64,000 nucleotides of DNA from contig OW051469.1 of assembly GCA_932521025.1 (NCBI GenBank), positions 5,220,398-5,284,397 of the forward strand, written 5' to 3'. The notes under the pieces were generated by a model that saw only the letters and a program-made list of their open reading frames with translations, did no database searches and was not told where the DNA came from. This DNA comes from Oscheius onirici. Lineage: Eukaryota; Nematoda; Chromadorea; Rhabditida; Rhabditidae. A program made the translations under genes and the position numbers. Below are positions 40,832 to 52,701 of the stretch, in pieces (the stretch's first letter is position 1; the number at the start of each line of letters is the position of its first letter).

Positions 40832-43800
40832 ATGGGTCACGCTGAGAACAAGAGCGATGACACGAGATTTGTACAGTGGATCAACGGGTTCTTCCGGTGG
40901 TGCGGCAGGATCATATGGTAGGCATTTTGAATCGCCATTCTTTGCTTTTCCCGAATAGTTGAAAATTGTAAGCCTCGTCAACGCCGCCATCCCTTTTGTC
41001 CAAACGCATTTTGAATCGAACTCATATCAATGTTTACAGTGCTGCTCCATGGACCTGCATCGTCATCTGCACAGTAGCCACAGTAATCTTTAGTTTGAAA
41101 ATTCCCTTTACGGAAATGGAGAACAACATCAGTGATTTCACTCCTTACGAAGCTAGAGCGAGGGCAGAGCTAAAGGTCGGTTTATTTATAGTTTTGCTAA
41201 CAAGAAAAAAGAGAAAAAAAAAACCTAAACGTTCACTGCTTGAGCTTCAAAATGTTTATTTTCTTACTGCGGTTGCTCTTCGTCAATCTTGTAAATCTTT
41301 GACGGCTTCAACAACTCGGCTCTCTGAGCTGAAGAAAGACGCGGTGGCGTGGCTCCCTCCTTGACTTTTCTGTAGATGCATTCGGCTCCAAGTGGCCATG
41401 TCTTGTTTGGACCGTAACTGTCAATGCTGTCCTCTCTCCATGTGCCGTCATCGCGACAAATGAAGCATTCCATGCCCCTTAGTCCGTTCATCTCCGGAAC
41501 TCCTCAGGCGAAAGCTTTGCCGGCAGGCTGGAAGTTGAAACCGATGTAGATTTGTGTTGTTTGTGAGTCTGCCTCAGGACAAGAGAACTCGATCTTCTCG
41601 CTTCCGGGGTTGGCTGGGTCGGGGCTGAAATCTCTTCTTTATCAGTTTTATCTGCCCCTCTGTTTGTAACCTAAAGAACTTACACAGTCGTAATAGTGAC
41701 CGGGCCGCACTGAGAAGCGATCGTCCACACGCCGCAAGTGTCTAGGAAGGTCGCCTCTCTAGCGCAGCCTTTTTCCAGGTGTTGGACTTCGCAGCGGCGT
41801 GCAGTGCAAGCGGCACTAGCCGAGTAGACGCAGCTGGTAGTAGAGGGACATTTCAAGCTATGACAAAAAGCACTGAAAGCCATTTAGTGGCTTTTTCATT
41901 CAGTTTCGAATCATCGTAAAACTTTTGCAAGGTGGTCAATTTGGAAGCGATGGAAACGTGGAGACGCTATGTTTGCAGAAGATATCTTGTAAACTTTCAA
42001 TTCAGAAGGTTGCTTTGAAAGGCACATCTGTGCCGTTATATCATCCTTAGGACAGCACTACGCTACAATGTCAAAACGGAATACGCAAAAGCATTCATTT
42101 CACAAGACAGTACAGTTTAAGCAAGAGGAGTGGTTGGGGCCACCCAATCGGAGGTATTGAAAATGTAAAGACAGTTAATACGGGTATAGGGATCTCCAAC
42201 AAATAGATTTGCTTCTTTCAATGAAACGTTGTAGTTGCCATACAGCCTCCAAAACCCACCGTCAGCATTGCACTTCAAGCAATTGAAGTAACCTCAGTAA
42301 GATTGGTAGAAAGGCCCTTGTGTGGTATGTCATTCACTCGATCAATGTCGACAGTATAACTCTAAAAAGAACTACAAATACAGTGAGATTTGATCCTACG
42401 CCGTCGAAATTTATCTGCACACGGCTGTACTTTGGAAGTCCGAGGGATTCAGCAGTTGGGCATTCATAGCGGTATGCATCTTCGTTGTATCCAGGGTCTA
42501 AAAAGTGTGTTTTCAATGTTTAAAAAAACTCCCACTCGCGCTTAATGTTAGTGACGTTTTCACAGTGTCTCGATTCATAGTCTTGTATCTTTATGTTGCA
42601 GGTCGTTTCAGCCGTAGGTTTATCACATTTTTCTATTTCCTGATCTTCACATCCTCCTGAAAATAGTAGTGAGGTTAGACAAACCGCAACTTACGAGGTG
42701 GACGAGCGGTGGTTCCAGATGTCTTAGTTGTTGTAGTTGTAGGGGTAGTAGTCGACTCGGTTGTTGGTTCTGGAGTCGTAGTAGTTGTGGTGGTCGTGGT
42801 TGAAGTGCTGGTAGATTCAGTCGTTGGCTCTGGAGTTAGTTGTTGGCTCCTCTGTCGTTGTAGTTGTAGTTGTCGTAGTCGTAGTCGTAGATTCGGTTGT
42901 TGGTTCTGGTGTCGTAGTAGTTGTGGTCGTCGTGGTGGAAGTGCTTGTAGTGGTTGGCTCTTCTGTAGTGGTCGTGGTCGTTGTGCTTGTAGTAGAGGTA
43001 GGTGTCGTTGTTGTTGTGGTCGTGGTAGATTCAGTTGTCGGTTCTGGAGTTGTGGTTGTTGTAGTAGACGTCGACTCGGTCGTTGGCTCGGGGATCGTAG
43101 TAGTTGTTGTCGTAGTGGTGGGAGTAGTCGTAGACTCCGTTGTTGGCTCTGACGTCGTAGTTGTTGTGGTCGACGTGGTCGTCGTTTGTGTTGTCGGATC
43201 TGGTGTTGTTGACGTAGTGGTAGTTGCAGACTCAGTCGTTGGTTCTGGTGTGGTCGTTGTTGTTGTAGTCGTAGTAGTCGTTGACTCGGTAGTACTCGTA
43301 ACAGTCTTTTCTGGCTCACAAGTGGTTTCAGGTGCTGGGGTCGTAGGAATCACCAGAATAGCACATCCTGAAGTTGTGACGATCAAGGCAAAAGCAAGGA
43401 CCAGAAAACGCATTCTCCGACTGGAATTACTTCCTTCCAAATGTCGTCTTTTTATTCAAAAACTGTCTTTATTATACCTTCTACATTCTCAACACCCATT
43501 GTTTCGGATCAAAAAGACTGACCGTAGGCTGATGAGAATGTCAAGCAAAGAGGGGAAGTGCTTCCGTTTTTGCGAATAGAGGGAATGGGCAGGAAATAAT
43601 TAGTACAGAAAACTTTCCAGTAACCTCCCTCTGTTTTGGGTTAAAACCGTGAATTGGTTATCATCAGCGAAAGATCGTGTTTTTTCAGGACGAGACATCA
43701 AAAAGATATTTCAGAACTACCAAGAATTCTTCTCCAACCGCGGTGAGCCGAAAGCCATTTACGCCTTCTGTTCGGCCAAGAAAACCAGCGGAAATCTTCT

Positions 43801-46800
43801 CTCAGTGGCTCATTTTAATGAGACTGTACAGGTCTGTTCCTTTTGGAATATAAATACCCCGAAATTTAGGTCCTGGATAAGATCTCCCGCGACTTCTACC
43901 TCAAAACAAAGAATGGCTCCAAAAACTTTGAGCAGTTCTGCTCCGGCTTCTGTACTCTGAATGAACCCGTCCGACATTTTTACGCAAGATATTTCGAAGA
44001 CTATAAAAAACTAGAGTTCAGAGTGGGATGCTGATTTCCGACCAGTACGCCAACGAGAGTCGGCATCTGGACCTGGGTTATCCCGTCACGACAGTTCTAG
44101 GAACGAAACTCTACATGGATCCCAACTTTTTCGGCGTCAAAATAGCAACCAACGGTCCAATTAGCCGGATTGTCTCGGTTGCTGACAGTTCGACTAAAAT
44201 TGATGGATTGGTATTTTTTGAAATGATAAAACTGTAAAACTGTTTCAGGAACAATCGCCCAACAACATTCGGGAGCTGTCACTGATTGTTCTACAGTTCA
44301 GAGCAGAGGTAAGAAAAAACCGACAAAGCAAGATATTATTTCAGATCGGACCCGACGTGGACCCAGAAGATCTCAAAAGCTACGAGAGAGAAATTGTCTC
44401 CTATTTTCACGAGTACACCACTTATTGTGCAAACTTATATCAGAACTTTCTAGCAAATTCCACACGGAACACATCCAAGTTCACATCTTGACGGATTCCT
44501 TCATCACTGCTGAAATTGTACGAGCCGGCTTGAGTCTGCTTCCATTCCTCGTCATCGGTTTCGTCATCATGTCCACTTTTTCTGGAATCACTTTTGCTGC
44601 AGGAGCTGTGGCTCTCGGACAGTGGAACGTTTACAGGGTAAAATTCATAGAGACTTTCTTAGAAACCAAAAAAACTTCAGCTAGTTCTAGCTCTGATGGC
44701 TTGCGTAACGCCGTTCATGGCCTGTGGCCTAACTATGGGAGTCATGTTCCATCTCGGATTCCGATTTGGCTCTATTCTTTGCGTAACGCCATTCCTGGTT
44801 TTGGCCATCGGTGTGGACGACGCCTACTTGATGAGTAACGCCTGGAACAGGGTCACCGAACAGAGGAGGTAGGCTTTTAGCTTCGGGGATAATAGGAACG
44901 TTTCAGAAAGACTCGCTTCAACGATGTCGACGTAGAACTACGGCATCGCATGCTAGAAATGCTCGTAGAGACTGGACCTTCTGTAAGTTTACAAAGTCTT
45001 TTTTAAACTGAATAGCTGATGTTAGAAAAATCGGGGTTCAGGTCTCCATCACTACTATTACCAATTTTCTGGCCTTTGGAATCGGAGCCCTCACTCCAAC
45101 TCCCGAGATCCAGCTCTTCAGCATCGGAAATGCTCTAGCTGTGGCTTTTGACTTTGTCTTTCAAGTATTTCCTCCTTTGCACCGACAAATTTTCCCAGAT
45201 TTTCATCTATGCAGCCTTTATGGTCATAATCGGGCGCGACGAGATATGCGAGGAGGCTAAACGATGGGAACAGACGGCGGAGGACGTTGATAAAAAGTCA
45301 CAGGAAAAAGTGGCTATTGAGACGGAAACGGGAGTAAATGAGGGAGAGAGAAGAAGGTTGCCTGGGAGGTAATATTGAAAAATATTCGTCAGTTTCAATA
45401 GGAACGTCTTCAGAATCCTCTGTGGCTACTGTGACCTACTGTCCAATACTTACGTCTCTTCAGCTGTTCTAGGATTTCTGGCTGTTTATTGGTCAGCCCT
45501 TTTCGCTGAAAAGAGTATGTACTTTTAGGTACATCAGCATTATTGGAACCCTGAACATCAAGTCGGAACTCTCTCCAAACAAGCTTTTCCTTCAAACTTC
45601 GCCTATAAACAAGGTTCATTAAGTATATTTTCTTGTTCAACAAAAAATTGCAAGATTTTCGAGCAGCGCTCCAAGTACATTATCCCGTATTACGAACTCT
45701 GTTGGGTCTTGATCAATGAACCTGGAAATATCAGCAACTCTTCTACGTAAATTTAAATTTTTATAAACGAAAAACAGTAGGCGTTTAGGAAAAAGAGAAT
45801 CTTCGATCTCGTAAAAGACTTGGAAGGATTGGACGGATCTGTGGGAAGGTAACAACGAGTTTACAGAGACTGTATGCTTCAGATATTCCACAAAGTTTTG
45901 GATGCGTGACTACGAGGACTTTTTGCGCCAGGCGGAAGAACTGGACGAGTTGGAAGAGTTCGATGAGCCTGGAAATGCCATAGAGTTCACGGTCAACGGA
46001 AGTCTGACTCTTCCTTCTGTCACAAAGCCCAAAGGAAACGAGTTGAAGCAGTTCCTCGAATGGCCAGAATTTTCGTTCTGGAAGGGATTCATTCAGTACA
46101 ATTCCAGTGATGAGTGAGTTCACATTCTGAAGAACTAAAATAGAAAATTAGGACAAACTACAATGTGAACCGTTTCTTCTTGACCACAGCTTATCACGGT
46201 GAAGAACTAACGGATTGGTCCAACAGAGCTCTTCTGCTGGAAAAGTTGAGAGTGATAGCGGACAAGGTGATCTTGCCTTTGTACGGTAATTAATCTTGAT
46301 TACAGTATCCTGATCTCGGGGTCTGGGTGTACATGGAAGACGGTAAATTCCTGGATTTGATCGCCACAATGGCTCCGATCGCCTCTCAATCTGCTCTCTT
46401 CACCTTCATCTCGATGTTCATCGTAGCGATGCTCTTCATCTCCCATCCTTCAACGCTAGCCGTGGCGACGCTGAGCATTCTTTCTACGAGTTTAGGTAAA
46501 AAGTTTGAGATCTTACTCCCATAATTAGTTATTTTTCATGTCTTTCTTTTCGCGACAATCTCCTAAAACTCTATAGTATTCTTCAGGCGTCTTTGGGATC
46601 ATGTCCTGGTGGGGAGCTGACTTGGACCCGATCCTCATGTCGGCAACAGTGATGAGCATCGGATTCTCAGTCGACATTCCGTCCCATATCAGCTATCATT
46701 ACTATCAGACAGGTATTTTCTTCGATATTTATTCCAAATTTCCTAATTTGAGGCAAAGAAAAACTGTCCGTTTCTGCCCGTCTCGAGTTGACCATCGCGG

Positions 46801-47058
46801 CCGTCGGCTTCCCCATTCTTCAAGCCTCACTCTCCACGATTCTCTGTGTTTCTAGTCTTTTCTTCGTTGATCTTCACATGTCACAGGTTAGTTTTAACTT
46901 GAAAAATACTAAATTCTGTCCAGTTATTCGCCAAATGCATGCTGCTAGTCGTCGTCATCGGCATGGTCCACGGTCTCGTCGTAATTCCAGTCATCTTCAA
47001 TCTCCTGGAAGCCATTCCTCTTAGCTTGAAGTTCTCGCGGAAAGCAACAAATTCTTAG
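40832..47058 (+). CDS. Patched-related (PTR) sterol-sensing-domain membrane protein
   Basis: About 20 exons. Starts MGHAENKSDD; first exons 40832-40917 and 41040-41175 encode TM1 and the DFTPYEARARAE motif. A 2.5 kb intron holding two antisense genes follows, then 43715-43831, 43870-43983, 44022-44210 and 44249-44308 onward. The sterol-sensing domain carries GVDDAYLMSNAW, and the second half carries GFSVDIPSHISYHYY, both PTR/Patched signatures. Twelve TM segments are expected. One intron has a GC donor (TAC|gcaaga at 43984) and a 41-base intron (gtacac..tttctag, 44413-44453) keeps the frame in the first loop. It ends KATNS. Nematode PTR proteins act in cuticle formation, moulting and lipid transport in apical epithelia. 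The orthologue cannot be named by eye. Confidence 0.88.
41264..41883 (-). CDS. Cys-rich secreted-type protein nested in the PTR intron (5' exon missing)
   Basis: Two visible coding blocks: 41,685-41,883 (12 Cys-containing motifs such as SLKCPSTTSC, AACTARRC, LDTCGVW) and 41,264-41,620 (SCPEADS, MECFICRDDGTW, LGAECIYRK), joined by an intron gtaagt..tttcag. The upstream boundary looks like an acceptor (ctttcag), so a signal-peptide exon is probably missing. A TGA at 41514-41516 interrupts the second block. A 39-base intron gtttca..cctgag, phase 1, would remove it and keep the frame; otherwise it is a nonsense codon. The C-block resembles that of the Thr-rich gene next to it (CP...ECxxCxxDGxW...CIY), so the two are paralogues. 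Extracellular role inferred from the Cys pattern. Confidence 0.55.
42117..43413 (-). pseudogene. Secreted Thr-rich mucin-like protein with Cys domain, frameshifted
   Basis: Signal peptide (MRFLVLAFALIVTTSG), then about 220 residues of TTTTTPEPTTEST-type repeats (42,700-43,310), then a Cys domain (CEDQEIEKC, YECPTAES, FNCLKCNADGGFW, INCLYIF) ending TTPLA. Two one-base breaks are seen. The first is at about 42,835 (EEPTT to TPEPTT), where no gt/ag intron is possible in the repeat. The second is at about 42,285 (STNLTE to GYFNCLKC), which a G in a GG run would repair. The architecture matches nematode Thr-rich proteins with C-terminal Cys domains, which are secreted and probably heavily O-glycosylated. 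It is nested antisense in the PTR intron beside a paralogue. Confidence 0.6.
42700..43310 (-). repeat. Thr-codon repeat array (TTTT-PEPTTEST units)
   Basis: Degenerate repeats of about 45-60 bases built from ACN codons with PEPTTES punctuation. The complementary strand reads as a long Val-rich frame (42,709-43,579), which is a shadow. Confidence 0.8.
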
Positions 47059-47274
47059 TTCTTTTCCGATACCCATGTCTGTATATTTTGTATATTTTAT
47101 GTGATTTCCGTCGTCGGTGTGATACGGGTGAGAATAAACATTATTTTTATCCGGAGAGCAGGGAAATAAGCACTACAAAAGAAGTCCAAAAGAGTTGAAG
47201 TAACGTGTCAAGACTTGTCAAAAAGCACAGTAATCCCTTTACCCAAGGCTAACCATCACTCTGCCAGCTAGAAA

Positions 47275-50200
47275 ATGAGATGTTTTCGTCTCCTGCTCTT
47301 CCTGACGTCGATCCTTCTCGTCAAGGCCGTCAAAGACTCGTCAAGGAGACGGATGGTGGCTTCGAGAAGTTCTTCAAATCGGAATGGCTCGACAGTACTT
47401 TCCTCGACCCGGATGCTCGCTACACCAAAGGCGCCACCGAGGAAGAAGGGAACAAATGCACGCAGATCTTCAAGGTCGGAGCCAAATTCGACGACGAGGA
47501 CTTCTGCGGCCAGCTGACACCCTTTAAGCTGAGAAAACAGGAGATCAAGGAAAGACAAATCACCTGCGTCTGGGGTCAGTTCTTTCTTTCTTTTGGTTGA
47601 ATTCTTTCCGGGTAGCATAGTAGAAGTTCCACTCGAAAGCGAACTTTTCAGTTTTTTTTTTGTTATAATTCAATATAATTCAGTTTTTCATTTAAAACTT
47701 TAAATTTTTTTAAAAGAATCTCAATTACTCAAATTTATCGATAACCAAAGGACTATGTGCGTAAACGCGGGGGAACAGTGCATAGAAATATTTGGTGGGC
47801 AGAGAAGAAAATTAAAGAAGCACTTGTGAAAGTAGTCAGTCCACACAAACAAGCACTCCGGTTCCACTGGGAACTACAATTCTGGGGAGAGACTCTCTCA
47901 GTTCAACTGTTGTCATTAATGGCATGCCTTTAGAAGAATAGACTCACATTTTCGATGCGTATCTCTCCATTAACCTCACTCGTTTTCAGAGTCTTAAGCC
48001 ATCTGCGACGATGACTCCATCCTCGTCGACACCCACTGCTATGGCAAGTTCGCAAACTGTCCCAATGGCTGGAACCTGGCCGCAACAAGGAGCAGTCGAA
48101 CGGTCGAGTTCGCAGCCAAGTACTACCAGGACGAAGAACTGCTGAAAGTGGCCAAGACATCGAAGAAAGTCGCTGGCGTCTACCACAGCGGAGTGATTCA
48201 TCGCAACACGACTGGATTCAATCTGAACGGTCCCATGACAGTCATCTTGAAGCGTCACTCGGCCAGCGGATCTATCCTTCGGAACACGTCTACATCCACG
48301 ACGAGAGAAAGAACAACAAGATTGCCAGTCTTTGTGAGAAGAAAGCCAAACCTGAGAAAAAGGTCGACTTTCTATTAGTTTGGAGCATTGCGCTGAGTCT
48401 AATTTTTGTAGCCTTTCTAATTGACGGAATCAAGGTTGTCTTAAAGCCACAAATGTGGGAGGAAGAGACCCCGGTGGCAATCTTCGGAGAAGGTGATTCA
48501 ACCCATTACGGATAAGCAGCCACAGCCTACAAACCCTTGTGCTACACCGGAGAAGGAGAGTTCTGCATGAAGTCGCCAAGGAACAGTTCCAGTCGAAGAT
48601 TTCCAAGCCAGGAGAAGTCCATCTGCAAGGCTTCCACGACTACTGTGCCAACATTTGCAAGGACTGCTTCGCGGCTAGTGACTATCTCTACACGAAGAAA
48701 TTCGAGTAGGGCTCGCTGCCGAATGGACGTTTCTATGTGACCATTGCTAGGACGAAGACGGTCGAAGGAGCGGAAGATTGTGGAGCGACCGGACTCATAC
48801 TTGCTGTTCCACCAGCAGAGATATGTAAGTTTATTTGTTCCGTCTCTATGTCTAATTTGTCTTTTTCAGTCCAAAGAAAAGCCCTTCAAAGGATCGTCCA
48901 AGAAAATCTGTAACCCCGACTACCCGGCCAACAAATGCTCCGACAGTGGACGTCAAGCTGTCCAATTGGTCCATCGAAAAGGTAAAGTCGAGGGAGTCGA
49001 AGATGCTCCTGTCATCGACAGAACCCCCGTCTATTGTGACAAGGGACCGAAGCCGCCAGTTCCTGAAGGACCAAGCTGTCTGAAGAACTCTCGATACGAC
49101 AAGGCTACGGGCAAGTGCACGTGCAAGAAAGACTTCCAAGATGCGCTCTCCAGTCCTGACGAAAAGATAAGGAGAAAGTTCAAAGGAGAAGAATACCAGA
49201 AGGGATACGTCTGCCTGATGGATCTGGGCCACAAAAATTCCAGCTTCATGACGTGCAAGGACCAATTTGATGAGACTCGTCACACCGAAGCTGTCGTATT
49301 CGTCATCGATGCGTCCGGATCTGTTCGTGGCCATTGGCCTGACGTTAGTTTCTTTTCTTGGAATCTTTTGCTTTTGCTCATAGAATAGCGACATAAATAA
49401 AAAGACATTTTCCGGATGATGATCTTCCTTCGAAAGACCAAGGACTGGCTTCCACGTGACCAGAAGATACAGCTCAACGCGAATTCCCTGTAACTCTGCT
49501 CCATTCTTCGACAAATTTTAGAACGACGGACAATTCGAGGATGCTATGACCAAAATAGAAAATGTAGCCATCAAAGATCATGATTTGACCTACACCTACA
49601 CGGCACTGGATAACACGATCGATTTGTGGAAGCAAAGTCGTTCAGGATCCTCGAGCAAGGCCATCCTGCTGCTCATCACTGATGGCTTGGCGTGGGATAT
49701 GAATAGTGTCATAATGTTCCCTGAGATGCCTGAAGCACAAACTGGAGACATGGCGACTAGGAAAAGAGTCATCCAGAAGGCTAGGAGCAATAACATCAAA
49801 ATCATAGCTGTGACTGTCGGCCACAATCTCAATATGGATGTCGTGGATAAGAACAAGGACATCATCTCGGTAAAAAACAACAAGAGTCTCGCAGACGAAC
49901 TGGTGACGAAGATTCTCAAAAAAGTATGTTTCTATGAAGACTCACACGTCGACGACGCCATGCAACCAGAGTGATCTGAAAATAAACAGAACTGCTGGCA
50001 CTCTTCTTCTTTCTTTCCCTTTAGAACTATATTTTGTTTACATCTGCCTATCCGGGAAAGTTCTCGTCAGTCATTCTCGAAACAATCATTGGCACTCCAG
50101 TTTGCTTGACCACCTCAGCTTTGTTCGATTGCTCACGACATTGCATGTGATGGACAGATTGATCAGGGAAAACACTGACAGAATGGTAGCCTTGTGTTAT

Positions 50201-50731
50201 TATGGAACGAAGCTGGATCTGACAGTTACTCTTTTCTTTAGCAGCATGAATTCCAAAGAGTACAGTACCGAACAATGGCTTGAGTGTTTCAAAAACCAGA
50301 CCGAAAAACACCCGAATTCGATTAAGAAGAAGGTCTAAAGTTGGGGAACAACAGAACAGTTCCAACCAAACAAGGACCTGTGTGTAAAAACTTTCAAAAC
50401 AAGAGTCAGCCAAACCGACGTCACACACATTCATGGTCTTCGTGGTCTTCTTAAAAAATGGTGCAATATTATGACAAAGCTCTCGACCTTTCTTTCTTTT
50501 GACTTACCCGGATGCTCTTTTGACCGCAATATCTCCTCCCTTTTCGGCCATAAAGTATTTTTCAAGGTCAATTGTGACCAGTGTTCGGCTGACTGTGCAA
50601 AGCAGCCGAAAATTGTACACGGGAAAAAAGGCGGCTGCCCACTGAGCGTAACGGTTCAGTTCTCACTTGCGATCGTTGTCTCGTGCATCATTTTCTTGAT
50701 CGAAAACAGCAAAAGTCACTCAAGAACATAA
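47275..50731 (+). pseudogene. Decayed secreted/membrane-anchored vWA-domain gene
   Basis: Signal peptide (MRCFRLLLFLTSILLVKA), a Cys-containing N-terminal domain (EGNKCTQIF, DFCGQLTPF, THCYGKFANCPNGW), and a vWA domain with MIDAS DASGS (49,305-49,320) and LLLITDG (49,665-49,690). Further extracellular sequence (NCDQCSADC) leads to a terminal TM anchor (QFSLAIVVSCIIFLIE). Pieces in different frames belong together. Breaks lie after the signal peptide (about 47,325), near 48,255, near 48,565, TAG at about 48,708, within 49,410-49,500 and TAA at about 50,337. Some real introns remain (47,572-47,990; 48,825-48,870; 49,345-49,384). With so many lesions a pseudogene is the best reading. Each segment still shows coding-like codon use, so the decay is recent or the region is poorly assembled. 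It could be two adjacent relics, split near 50,000. Confidence 0.55.
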
Positions 50732-51002
50732 GACAGTCGTTCCACTCTCCGAATGATTACAGAGGGAAGAGTGAGAAAATCTCCTGAATTGTCAGGACCA
50801 CTTTCTTCATCTCTTGTTCTGTTACTATATTTCTCAATTTTAAGCCTCACTTCCTATCATAAAAACCGTCACACACACATACACACTTCCTTCTCTGCCT
50901 TCCTAGCCCCAGACAAAACTTGTTTAGATCGTCTTCTCTTCGTCTCTGCCCCATCCTTGCTACCCGAAAAAGGTCTGGTAAACAGTCCGCTTCAACAAAA
51001 AG

Positions 51003-52436
51003 ATGGGAGCCAAGAATCGAGCCCTTTGGGCTCTTCGAGTCATTCCGCTAATAATTTTGGTCGTGGTCTTCGCCGCCTGGTTCAGTTACGTCTCTTGGAG
51101 GTATGTCTTTTTATGTTGACTGGAAACAAAAAGCCGGTCTTCGCGACGTCATTGTGCGCGGTCGTCAGCGGTTGGCCTCGTGGTCTAACTATACAGAACA
51201 ATTGTTGTTTTCGTAAAGAAAAAATGAAATGTAATCAATTTTGTCGTTGTATAAATACCTAATTCCAGTCTTCACCTGTTCATTGCTGCTCGTCCCCATC
51301 TTCGGGTCAACTGTTCGCAACTGGACGAACCGAATCATCTGGCAGAATACCTCAAAAACCGGACAGTCCTTCATGAGAGAGAAAACAGTACCGAGAGAAT
51401 GACAGCCGGAAAGTGCTGGGGCATCAAGAAGCGATGGTATTTTCCGGGAGAAGTTCCGGATACGATGGAAGTTCACCATCCTGTCTACTACATCCGAATT
51501 GTTAGTCAGGTAGATTTTATTCCAATATTCTATCTATTTTTTCCCAGAACTATGCCTACTTCGAGGAAGTTTTCAACATGTTCTATTCTCCCATTCACTT
51601 CTATTGTTATCCTATATCGGAGTCTGCTTCGGAGGGATTCGAGCAAAAGGTTCGTGTACTTCATCGCAGTTTCTTTGGTATCTTTACGTTTTAAGTAAGC
51701 AAAATAAAAATTTCCGGAGCTTTAAATTCAAATTTTGATCGCAAAGTTCAGGTTCGGTTTCTTGGAGACTGCATGCTCAATGTGATAGTGCCACCGGGAA
51801 AGTTTGACATAAGCAACGCGACGGATATCTTTCGAGCACACTCCTCTTGCTTTCATCGAATGGGAGGATTCGATTGGCTCCACATGTTCGTCAGTCAAGA
51901 AAGTCAAGTCCCGCTACAGTCTGTTCATTTCTACTCGGATGTGATGAGGAGAATTGGCGGGGTATCCAAGATTGGACACGAGATTTTGACTGAGGAGAAT
52001 ACGATAGCTTTGGGCGATCCGAGCAACTTGGAACATGAGCAAGCTAAAGGTAGTTAAAATAACTGTTTTTTAAGCAAAACGACTTACAGTAACCCTGCTC
52101 CGCGACGTGTGCAATTGGCTCCACGGCAAGAAGGAAATCCTGGCTTTGACTCGAGCGGCAGCCAGTGTTTTCTACCCTTTGGTCATGAATTCGACACTCG
52201 AAGACTGTCTTCAGCCATCCGAATTCGAAGGAAAATGCCCCACCGCTCATTTTGACGAAGACAATAACTGCGTCTGGGGAATGGAGAACATCAAACAGGC
52301 TAGAAAGTCGAAAAGCTTCTTCGTGCATGCTGATCCCACTTTCGATTTGGGCTTCATTCAGTGCATTCACGATTTTGTTCATGATAGGACCTACAACACT
52401 GCCTTATATCCGAATGTGCGGTACGGTTCTCACTAG
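51003..52436 (+). CDS. Type II membrane glycosyltransferase, GT14 (core-2/I-branching)-like
   Basis: Five or so exons give about 340 residues. N-terminal cytoplasmic stub MGAKNRALW, a TM anchor (VIPLIILVVVFAAWFSYVSW), then a lumenal domain. Family-like elements in order: HHPVYYIRIVSQNY..FEEVFNMFYSP (acceptor-side helix), VIVPPGKFDISNATDIFRAH..CFHRM, a W..MFVSQESQVPLQS block, and a C-terminal FVHADPT...CIHDFVHDRTYN. These match the pattern of nematode core-2/I-branching enzymes (gly-1-like), which act in the Golgi on O-glycans. Divergence is considerable. The first intron is about 170 bases and ends taattccag; all phases agree. Intact. Sequence does not define the donor or acceptor. Confidence 0.65.
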
Positions 52437-52701
52437 AAGTTCAGACGCGACAGAGAAACTATTTTGCTCAAATTGTTGATCTCATGTACATAAAGATTCC
52501 TTCTTGTCTGAATGAAAAGAGGAGAGGGAGACATAACAAATCTCTGACTCAACTGTTACCCGGAATCGTGTCCCCTTGACTCGCTTCCTGCTCACTCGTA
52601 GTTCTGTCCATGAATGGCCATTGAGATGAATGACCCTCGCGCGAGTTATTCCGGGTACTCGTCTTTGACTCAGGCTGTATTATTCCGGACTTCTCAAACC
52701 C

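Noticed and set aside
41514-41516. Selenocysteine at TGA
   Set aside because: No SECIS-like hairpin was recognised nearby, and a short intron or nonsense is simpler.
42709-43579. Long Val/Cys-rich plus-strand frames
   Set aside because: Complement of the minus-strand Thr repeat array.
44396-44480. Apparent frameshift in the PTR first loop
   Set aside because: A 41-base intron (gtacac..tttctag, phase 2) joins the two frames cleanly.
51160-51200. tRNA-like start (ggcctcgtggtctaac) in an intron
   Set aside because: No T-arm (GGTTCRA) or acceptor stem closes it.
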